A stretch of DNA of 64,000 bases. Origin: Acinetobacter nosocomialis NIPH 2119. Lineage in GTDB: Bacteria; Pseudomonadota; Gammaproteobacteria; Pseudomonadales; Moraxellaceae. How positions within the stretch are numbered: the stretch's first letter is position 1; each line of letters starts with the position of its first letter. The translations under genes and the position numbers were made by a program. The stretch spans positions 2,941,715 through 3,005,714 of the forward strand of contig NZ_KB849239.1 in assembly GCF_000368085.1 (NCBI RefSeq), given 5' to 3'. Under the pieces are notes generated by a model. That model had not been told where the DNA came from and made no database searches. It saw only the letters and a list, made by a program, of their open reading frames with translations. Positions 57,481-64,000 of the stretch are shown here, in pieces.

Positions 57481-58365
57481 TTACTTCTTTTTAGCAAATG
57501 CGTTGTCTAAGTAGTCTTCAAACGCATAATAATTAATGCGTTCATATAACTCTTTACGCGTTTGCATAATATCAACCACGTTCTTTTGTGTACCTTCTTT
57601 ACGTAAGGTTTCATACACAGTTTCAGCTGCCTTGTTCATGGCACGGAAAGCAGAAAGCGGATAAAGCGCAAGACTTACATCGGCAGATGCTAACTCTTCA
57701 GTAGTAAACAATGGTGTAGAACCAAACTCTGTGATATTTGCCAAAATTGGTGCGCCAGTCTTCTGAGCAAATTGCTTGTACATATCAAGCTCAGTAATTG
57801 CTTCAGGGAACAACATGTCTGCACCCGCTTCAATGTAAGCACCCGCACGGTCAATTGCCGCTTGTAAGCCTTCAACCGCTAACGCATCGGTACGCGCCAT
57901 AATTACGAAGCTGTCATCACCACGCGCATCAACCGCTGCTTTAATACGGTCAACCATTTCTTCTTGAGTCACAATGGCTTTGTTCGGACGGTGACCACAA
58001 CGTTTTGCGCCCACTTGGTCTTCAATGTGCATTGCCGCAGCACCAAACTTAATGAGTGCTTTTGTAGTACGGGCAATGTTAAATGCAGAAGCACCAAAGC
58101 CTGTGTCCGCATCGACCAATAATGGAAGATCACATACATCGGTAATACGACGTACGTCGGTCAACACATCATCAAGGTTACTGATTCCCAAATCAGGTAA
58201 GCCTAAAGAACCAGCTGCTACACCACCACCTGATAAGTAAATCGCTTTATAACCTGCACGTTTTGCCAAAAGTGCATGATTGGCATTGATGGTTCCAACC
58301 ACTTGTAATGGCTTTTCTTGGGCTACGGCATCGCGAAATAGCTGACCTGCGGATTGTTTAGCCAT
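57481..58365 (-). CDS. prpB: Methylisocitrate lyase PrpB
   Basis: A 294-residue enzyme cleaving 2-methylisocitrate to pyruvate and succinate, the usual length of the family. The catalytic region [11 protein letters not shown] (KRCGH variant of KKCGH) and the metal-binding VDADTGFG motif are present. The ATG at 58365 is used because AAGGAG precedes it; the open frame extends further upstream through the GntR gene and is not real there. It overlaps the end of the GntR gene by 8 bases. Confidence 0.95.
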   Translation of the reverse strand: MAKQSAGQLFRDAVAQEKPLQVVGTINANHALLAKRAGYKAIYLSGGGVAAGSLGLPDLGISNLDDVLTDVRRITDVCDLPLLVDADTGFGASAFNIARTTKALIKFGAAAMHIEDQVGAKRCGHRPNKAIVTQEEMVDRIKAAVDARGDDSFVIMARTDALAVEGLQAAIDRAGAYIEAGADMLFPEAITELDMYKQFAQKTGAPILANITEFGSTPLFTTEELASADVSLALYPLSAFRAMNKAAETVYETLRKEGTQKNVVDIMQTRKELYERINYYAFEDYLDNAFAKKK

Positions 58366-59068
58366 TGTTATGTTCTCCTTGTGCTTGTAGCAGTGTTTGC
58401 TCAATAATTTTGTAAGAAGCATTGATATGTCGATGCATGAGCAGCTCGGCAAGTTCACCATCGCCTTCTGCAATTGCATCTAAAATACGGATATGTTCGT
58501 CCCAAGCTTTGCTCGGACGATCGGGTGTGTTTGAAAACTGAATTCGGTACATACGGATGAGGTGATAAAGCTCATCACATAGCATTTTTTCTAGGGTTTT
58601 ATTGCCACTACTTTTGATAATGCAGTAGTGAAAATCGTCCTGCCCTTCTTGCAAGTAATATCCTTTACCTGCTTTAAAGTTTTCATCTTCGGCATGCATA
58701 CGTAAGACATCACGTAGCGCCAAAATTTGCTTTTTATCAATATGCTGTGCGGCAAGTTTGCAAGCCAAACCTTCTAAAGATGCACGAATCTGGTAAAGCT
58801 CTTTGAACTGTTGCAGTGAGAGCGAAACCACGCGCGCGCCCACATGTGCAGTACGCTCAACCAAACGTTGCCCTTCAAGCCGATGAATCGCTTCACGCAA
58901 TGGCCCACGGCTAATGCCATAAGTCCGTGCCAGCTCAGGCTCAGAAATTTTGCTACCTGCCGGAATTTGACCCAAAACAATCGCCGTTTGTATTTGCTTA
59001 AATACATGCTCGGTCAGTGTTCTTCCCTGACTTTGTAATGGCTCTGGTGCGAAGGTCAAATCTTGCAT
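58358..59068 (-). CDS. GntR-family (FCD) regulator of the prp genes
   Basis: A 236-residue regulator with an N-terminal winged helix ([30 protein letters not shown]) and a C-terminal FCD ligand domain. It is the first gene before prpB and overlaps it. ATTGTCGACAAT palindromes lie directly before its start and further upstream, so it likely autoregulates and controls prpBC-acnD. The effector is presumably 2-methylcitrate or propionyl-CoA-related, which is an inference. Confidence 0.88.
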   Translation of the reverse strand: MQDLTFAPEPLQSQGRTLTEHVFKQIQTAIVLGQIPAGSKISEPELARTYGISRGPLREAIHRLEGQRLVERTAHVGARVVSLSLQQFKELYQIRASLEGLACKLAAQHIDKKQILALRDVLRMHAEDENFKAGKGYYLQEGQDDFHYCIIKSSGNKTLEKMLCDELYHLIRMYRIQFSNTPDRPSKAWDEHIRILDAIAEGDGELAELLMHRHINASYKIIEQTLLQAQGEHNNG

Positions 59069-59080
59069 ATTGTCGACAAT
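59069..59080. promoter_or_regulatory. GntR operator next to the regulator start
   Basis: The perfect palindrome ATTGTCGACAAT adjoins the start codon of the GntR gene, where a ribosome-binding site would be expected. Binding here would block both transcription and translation initiation. Confidence 0.65.
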
Positions 59081-59131
59081 TTTTAATCAATTATGAGTTT
59101 TATAGCGGGATGAATGAAAAAAATCAAGGTG

Positions 59132-59143
59132 ATTGTTGACACT
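59132..59143. promoter_or_regulatory. Second GntR-like half site
   Basis: ATTGTTGACACT matches the ATTGTnGACAAT core at most positions. It lies between the GntR gene and the more distant palindrome. Confidence 0.4.
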
Positions 59144-59344
59144 TTCAGAACGAAACAGGTCAATTTTTATCGCTAGTCCTGTTACCTCACCTTATATTTA
59201 AACCATTAAACCACTTGCCAATTAATATTTATAAAACAGTTAGTTAATATTAATTTACCTATAAATTTATGGCACTTTTTTAGTTGCTTTTCGGCCTCTA
59301 ATCTTTTGTTTCAAACTTTAGTCTACAACCAATGTATTACAGCA

Positions 59345-59360
59345 AGATTGTAGACAATCT
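59345..59360. promoter_or_regulatory. Distal GntR operator
   Basis: AGATTGTAGACAATCT has arms AGATTGT and ACAATCT and shares the ATTGT-GACAAT core. It lies about 280 bases upstream of the GntR gene and 220 before the aminotransferase, and might influence both. Confidence 0.55.
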
Positions 59361-59582
59361 GCTTGAATGAAAGCATGAGTTAGAAATTAGTTTCTATTTA
59401 CCGTAATTTCTTTTAAATCTTTTTATTATTTTCAGCCAGAAAATATCGATATTAGTGAAATTATCAGGTGCTTCACGGTAGCTTTATTGATACATTATTG
59501 AGCATCGACATAGTTGTGACGTATTTTTCGAGACAGAAAAAACCCAGCACTATGCATATTGTTGAATGAAAGGACTTTTTTG

Positions 59583-60797
59583 ATGTTTCAACATATCCCA
59601 CCATACGCAGGCGATCCAATTCTCTCTTTAATGGAACAGTTCAATGCTGATACTCGTTCTGAAAAAGTAAACTTGAGTATTGGTCTTTATTATAACGAAG
59701 ACAGCATTGTTCCTCAGTTAGAGACCATTATCGAGGCGCAAAAGCGTATTGAGCCTAAGAACGGTAAAACCAAACTTTATTTGCCAATGGAAGGCTTCAA
59801 ACCTTACCGTGAAGCAATTCAAGCACTTTTATTCGGTGCAAACAGCCCAGCAGTTAAAGCTGGCCGTGCTGTAACCATCCAAACACTTGGTGGTTCAGGT
59901 GCATTGAAAGTTGGTGCGGATTTCTTAAAAACTTATTTCCCAAATTCAGACGTTTGGGTGAGCCAACCAACTTGGGATAACCACGTTGCGATTTTCAATG
60001 GCGCTGGCATCAAAACTCATTTCTACCCATATTTCGATGCAGAAACGCGCGGTGTAGATTTTGATGGTATGCTTTCTACACTTAAAACTTTGCCTGAGCA
60101 AAGCATTGTGTTGTTGCACCCATGCTGCCATAACCCAACGGGTGCTGACTTAAACCCAGCGCAATGGGACCAAGTAATTGCAGTATTAAAAGATCGTAAC
60201 CTTATTCCATTCCTAGACATCGCTTACCAAGGTTTTGGTGACGGTATGGAAGAAGATGCGTATGCAATCCGTGCTTTAGACCAAGCAGGTCTAAACTTCA
60301 TTGTGAGCAACTCGTTCTCTAAAATCTTCTCTTTATATGGCGAGCGCGTTGGCGGCTTAACTTTCGTATGTGACGATGCAGAAGCTGCTCAATGCACATT
60401 CGGTCAGTTAAAAGCGACTGTACGCCGTATTTACTCTAGCCCTCCTACAACAGGTGCTTGGTTAGTTGATGAAGTGTTAAATGACGCTGAACTTAACCAA
60501 CAATGGCAAGGCGAAGTGAAAGAGATGCGTGAGCGTATTATCAAAATGCGTAGCATCTTGAAAGACGAACTTACTAAAGCTTTACCAGACCGTGACTTTA
60601 GCTACCTTGTAAACCAAAAAGGTATGTTCAGCTACACAGGTCTAACTGCTGAGCAAGTGGATATCTTGCGTGAAGAATATGCAATCTACTTAGTACGTAG
60701 TGGTCGTATTTGTGTAGCAGGCTTAAACATGAAAAATGTTTATACTGTTGCTAAAGCAATGTCTGAAGTGCTTGCTAAATCAGTAGAAGCAGCATAA
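59583..60797 (+). CDS. Aromatic/aspartate aminotransferase (class I)
   Basis: A 404-residue PLP aminotransferase with the PLP Lys in [16 protein letters not shown], the conserved [12 protein letters not shown] and a late [12 protein letters not shown] region. This is the TyrB/AspC type, exchanging amino groups between aromatic or dicarboxylic amino acids and 2-oxoglutarate. The ATG at 59583 is chosen because AAAGGA precedes it. A longer frame starting at 59559 is rejected. It faces the prp regulator across a 514-base gap. Confidence 0.92.
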   Translation: MFQHIPPYAGDPILSLMEQFNADTRSEKVNLSIGLYYNEDSIVPQLETIIEAQKRIEPKNGKTKLYLPMEGFKPYREAIQALLFGANSPAVKAGRAVTIQTLGGSGALKVGADFLKTYFPNSDVWVSQPTWDNHVAIFNGAGIKTHFYPYFDAETRGVDFDGMLSTLKTLPEQSIVLLHPCCHNPTGADLNPAQWDQVIAVLKDRNLIPFLDIAYQGFGDGMEEDAYAIRALDQAGLNFIVSNSFSKIFSLYGERVGGLTFVCDDAEAAQCTFGQLKATVRRIYSSPPTTGAWLVDEVLNDAELNQQWQGEVKEMRERIIKMRSILKDELTKALPDRDFSYLVNQKGMFSYTGLTAEQVDILREEYAIYLVRSGRICVAGLNMKNVYTVAKAMSEVLAKSVEAA

Positions 60798-60810
60798 GGC
60801 ATTTATTAAA

Positions 60811-60836
60811 AAAGGCGCTTCGGCGCCTTTTTTTAT
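60811..60836. terminator. Terminator between aminotransferase and dld
   Basis: The arms AAGGCGCT(T)CGGCGCCTT make a strong hairpin with T's on both sides, between convergent genes. Confidence 0.9.
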
Positions 60837-60845
60837 GTCTCGATA

Positions 60846-62552
60846 TTAAGATTTAGCCTTACCCCAATATTTCAGTTTTGAGGTATGGCCAATACCCACA
60901 TTAAAGCTATTGGTTGGGTCGAGCTTTTGATAGAAATTGGCTAATGCAGGTTTGGCAATGTAAAGGTGCCCAACATTATGCTCTGCGGGATATTCAGCAC
61001 GACGCGCATCAAGTAATTTCCACATTTGATGTTCCATTTCTAAAGGGTCATTGCCCTTTTTAAGAATATAGTCCTGATGAAACACATGACAAAAGAAATG
61101 CCCATAATAGAGTTTATGGATGATTTTATTTTCCATCTCGGCTGGTAGTTGCTCTACCCACTCACGGTCATTACGACGTAGCGCAATATCAAGCGCGACA
61201 ATATCTTCAACTTCACTACGGTGCGTATCACGATAACGAATTGCCGCCCCCGCAATCGCAAAGCGGTGCAAGAACGCCTTTCGACCTTCTTCTTCGCTAC
61301 ATACGAAATAGTGACCAGACTGATGCACTGCAAAATATTCTTTTAAAAACTGCTCGGTCTGTGCTTTTGAATTATTTTCGACACGTAAAACTAGATGGTG
61401 CTCATAACGATCTCGATATTCGGTCATACGCTTCGGCAAATGACTCGGTAAAAAGAAGGTTATCGCCTGTAAAATCTGGTCTGTTAAGCCTTTAATTTTA
61501 AATTTTTCTAAAAAGCCATCGACTTTATCTTTCATCGCAAAAGCTTTAGGAACATTGGCTGTACCAAACTTTTCAATAAATAAGAATGTGTCTTTTCCGT
61601 ATTTTTCACCAATCAAGTAAGCATCACGGTGAATATATTCACCTGCAATTGGCAAGCTTGGCAGTGAGGTCAGTAAGTAACGACGAATAGCAGTTAAATC
61701 ATCGGCATCATTACTACCAATATAAAAAACACAGCTCTCTACTTTTTCATAGGTATCAAGGCGTACAGCAAACACACAGACTTTACCTGCCGAACCCGAA
61801 GCCTCAAACAAACGTGACGGGTCTGCATTAAAACGAGCAGGCGTATCTTCATCGACCTGAGTCACATCATGCGCATAGCGATGATCCGATGCCTGTTTTT
61901 CACTGTCATCTAAAATATCTACAGCTTGGTACTGCTGCTTCTCTAAACGCGTCAAAATCTCTTCGGGAGTCGTACCTAAATTTACGCCTAAATGGTTCAC
62001 CAGTTCTAATTGACCAGTGGCATTCACCTGAGCATATAACGCCAGTTCAGTATACGCGGGTCCACGGCGTACCAGTGCACCACCAGAGTTATTACACACC
62101 CCACCCAGTACTGAAGCCCCAATACACGATGAACCAATGACCGAATGCGGTTCTCGATTATAGCCTTTTAAAATTTGCTCTAAATTATCTAAGGTTGCAC
62201 CCGGTAAACAAATGACTTGCTTGCCGTCATGGATGACTTGAATACCCTTTACTCGGCGTGTACTCATGACTAAAACAGGACGGTCATAGTCATCGCCATA
62301 AGGCGTTGAACCACCAGTGAGTCCTGTATTTGCTGCCTGCATAATGACAATACAATCTGCCTCAATTGCCGCCTGCAAAACCTGCCATTGCTCTAGCAAG
62401 GTTCCTGGCACCACTACAGCAAGCACTTTCCCCTCACCAAAACGACGACCTTGACGATACTGACGCGTGCTTTGGTCATCGGTCAAAACATAAGAACGCC
62501 CTACAATATTTTGTAAACGTTCGATCACTGCTTGAGGAGAAAGTGTTTGCAT
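60846..62552 (-). CDS. dld: Quinone-dependent D-lactate dehydrogenase Dld
   Basis: A 568-residue FAD protein of the Dld family, a membrane-associated enzyme that oxidises D-lactate to pyruvate and reduces quinone. It shows an FAD-binding region (ANTGLTGGSTPYGDDYDRPVLVMSTRRV) and the long membrane-binding C-terminal domain. It lies 452 bases downstream of lldD on the same strand, which indicates shared lactate use. No regulator is adjacent in this window. Confidence 0.92.
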   Translation of the reverse strand: MQTLSPQAVIERLQNIVGRSYVLTDDQSTRQYRQGRRFGEGKVLAVVVPGTLLEQWQVLQAAIEADCIVIMQAANTGLTGGSTPYGDDYDRPVLVMSTRRVKGIQVIHDGKQVICLPGATLDNLEQILKGYNREPHSVIGSSCIGASVLGGVCNNSGGALVRRGPAYTELALYAQVNATGQLELVNHLGVNLGTTPEEILTRLEKQQYQAVDILDDSEKQASDHRYAHDVTQVDEDTPARFNADPSRLFEASGSAGKVCVFAVRLDTYEKVESCVFYIGSNDADDLTAIRRYLLTSLPSLPIAGEYIHRDAYLIGEKYGKDTFLFIEKFGTANVPKAFAMKDKVDGFLEKFKIKGLTDQILQAITFFLPSHLPKRMTEYRDRYEHHLVLRVENNSKAQTEQFLKEYFAVHQSGHYFVCSEEEGRKAFLHRFAIAGAAIRYRDTHRSEVEDIVALDIALRRNDREWVEQLPAEMENKIIHKLYYGHFFCHVFHQDYILKKGNDPLEMEHQMWKLLDARRAEYPAEHNVGHLYIAKPALANFYQKLDPTNSFNVGIGHTSKLKYWGKAKS

Positions 62553-62639
62553 GATGGTTTCCTTTTGGTCATCCCTACCACATAGTTTTTTAAAAATCAG
62601 AAAAGCTCAAGGGAGTTTTTCCATTTAGAACTAATATTT

Positions 62640-62985
62640 AAAGTAGCTAATTCCATTACTTTTGTTTTGGCAAAAGTAATCAAAACCATTGTCACTTACA
62701 GAACCTATTCGCTGTATCCATTTTTCAATTTATATTGCAAAAACAAAACTTTGCTCATACCACGCAGGCTGTAAGTGACGCTTAGCACTAGCAGCTAATC
62801 TCTAGGTGTTAGATTTAATTCAAATTGGCTACGCGTTGGCGGCAGGGATGCCGCCGTTTCGATGCGGTAGCAAGGACGTACCGTCATCGAAACAAAGGTT
62901 TTTGGTTACTTTTAAAAAAAAGTAACGTCAATTAGCTACTTACATTGAACCTTTTCGGATAAGACTCCGTCGTGCCAATATCATC
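62640..62985. repeat. Intergenic repeat element B
   Basis: Contains TTACTTTTG / CAAAAGTAA (62656-62679), the shared block CAAAACCATTGTCA, the inverted pair GTCACTTACA (62691-62700) / TGTAAGTGAC (62770-62779), a GTTTCGATG / CATCGAAAC hairpin near 62857-62893, a TTACTTTT / AAAAGTAA hairpin and an ACTCCGTCGTGC end. Related to element A at 57252-57445. Confidence 0.7.
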
Positions 62986-63003
62986 AAAGTTAATACGAAA
63001 ATA

Positions 63004-63999
63004 TTAGAGCTTCATCGCCTGTACTAAACAATCCGCATTAATATCCGAAATCGACTTAGCACCCGTGAGCGTCATCGCAACACGCATTTCTTTATCAATT
63101 AAATCAAGCAAGTTTGAAACCCCTTGCCCACCTGCTGCTGCCAAGGCATACACAAACGCACGGCCAAGTAAAACTGTATCAGCACCAAGCGCCAACATAC
63201 GCACGACATCTAAACCATTACGAATGCCTGAGTCAGCCAAAATTGCTAAGTCACCTTTGACTGCATCAGCAATTGCAGGCAATGCACGAGCAGAAGACAT
63301 CACGCCATCTAACTGACGACCACCGTGATTCGATACTACAATCCCATCTGCACCGAACCGCACAGCATCTTTGGCATCTTCAGGGTCTAAAATGCCTTTA
63401 ATCACCATTGGACCATCCCAAAACTCACGGATCCACTCAAGATCTTTCCATGAAATTGATGGGTCAAAGTTCGAGCCTAACCAGCCAATATAGTCTTCAA
63501 GCCCAGTCGGTTTACCTAAATATTTAGAAATATTGCCCAAGTCGTGCGGGCGTCCCATTAAGCCCACATTCCATGACCAATGCGGATGAAATACTGACTG
63601 CATATAACGGCGCATCGCAGCATTTGGCCCACTCATACCCGAATGTGCATCACGGTAACGTGCACCCGGCACAGGCATATCTACGGTAAACACTAGTGTT
63701 GAACAACCCGCCGCTTTTGCACGCTCCAAAGCATTACGCATAAAACCACGGTCACGTAATACATAAAGCTGGAACCACATTGGGCGATTAATTGCAGGTG
63801 CAACTTCTTCAATCGGACATACCGAAACCGTTGAAAGCGTAAATGGAATGCCCTTTTTATCGGCAGCCATCGCGGCCTGCACTTCACCGCGGCGTGCATA
63901 CATACCTGTTAAACCCACAGGCGCCAAAGCAACTGGCATCGACAGCGTTTCGTTAAACAGTTTTGTCTCTAAACTTAACGCTGACATGTCATTGAGCAC
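63004..63999 (-). CDS. lldD: L-lactate dehydrogenase LldD (5' truncated at the window edge)
   Basis: The last 331 codons of an FMN-dependent L-lactate dehydrogenase, which normally has about 380 residues. Recognisable are [17 protein letters not shown], the FMN/catalytic segment [16 protein letters not shown] with its active-site His and Arg, and [31 protein letters not shown]. It oxidises L-lactate to pyruvate in the membrane. The start lies beyond the right edge of the window. Confidence 0.93.
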   Translation of the reverse strand: MLNDMSALSLETKLFNETLSMPVALAPVGLTGMYARRGEVQAAMAADKKGIPFTLSTVSVCPIEEVAPAINRPMWFQLYVLRDRGFMRNALERAKAAGCSTLVFTVDMPVPGARYRDAHSGMSGPNAAMRRYMQSVFHPHWSWNVGLMGRPHDLGNISKYLGKPTGLEDYIGWLGSNFDPSISWKDLEWIREFWDGPMVIKGILDPEDAKDAVRFGADGIVVSNHGGRQLDGVMSSARALPAIADAVKGDLAILADSGIRNGLDVVRMLALGADTVLLGRAFVYALAAAGGQGVSNLLDLIDKEMRVAMTLTGAKSISDINADCLVQAMKL

Positions 64000-64000
64000 A

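Noticed and set aside
58366..58479. N-terminal extension of PrpB
   Set aside because: It lies entirely inside the GntR coding region, and the ATG at 58365 has a clear AAGGAG site.

Overview
The window is chromosomal DNA of an Acinetobacter, very probably the A. calcoaceticus-baumannii complex. The evidence is the abaI/abaM/abaR quorum-sensing locus with its adjoining lipopeptide operon, the catabolic gene arrangement, low G+C, and the order lldD-dld-aminotransferase-GntR-prpB-prpC-acnD, which in A. baumannii lies beside the capsule locus. The exact species cannot be read from this window alone.

Layout. (1) 1-130: a tRNA-Gly(GCC) and its terminator. (2) 263-15902: an eight-gene minus-strand operon for a small lipopeptide. 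It encodes a fatty-acyl-AMP ligase, an acyl-CoA-dehydrogenase-like oxidase, a free acyl carrier protein, a C-A-PCP-TE peptide synthetase, an RND exporter fused to two accessory domains, an outer-membrane protein, an epimerase-hydrolase fusion and a phosphopantetheinyl transferase. A lux-box palindrome lies upstream, and abaR, abaM and abaI follow at 16.6-19.2 kb with a second lux box before abaI. (3) 19.2-28.9 kb: an MHS transporter, a valine/isobutyrate degradation set (hydrolase, hydratase, dehydrogenase, acyl-CoA synthetase, mmsB, mmsA) and a divergent LysR regulator. (4) 28.9-35.7 kb: a D-alanine/alanine catabolic block with two cycA-like permeases, a ridA remnant, ridA, alanine racemase, dadA and a divergent Lrp regulator. 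(5) 35.7-46.8 kb: scattered genes, including a TonB receptor, rraB, an RluA-type pseudouridine synthase, an MFS pump with its TetR regulator, an SDR and a KAS-family synthase. (6) 46.8-53.4 kb: an accessory zone. It holds a strongly structured candidate RNA with a good promoter, small orphan genes, three copies of a roughly 205-bp small-RNA repeat, an orphan PD-(D/E)XK-like nuclease and a retron (ncRNA plus a reverse transcriptase-TOPRIM fusion). (7) 53.4-64 kb: the 2-methylcitrate genes acnD, prpC and prpB with a GntR regulator, an aromatic aminotransferase, dld and a truncated lldD.

The least explained sequence is the accessory zone: the Ec67-like retron with a visible msr-msd fold, and the structured RNA at about 47.04-47.27 kb that ends in a hairpin over a ribosome-binding site for an 11-codon reading frame. 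Several regulatory sites can be proposed directly from the sequence: paired TetR palindromes, GntR operators, lux boxes, a palindrome before the TonB receptor, and covarying leader hairpins before the two cycA copies. The pathway roles rest on family knowledge, and no database search was run.
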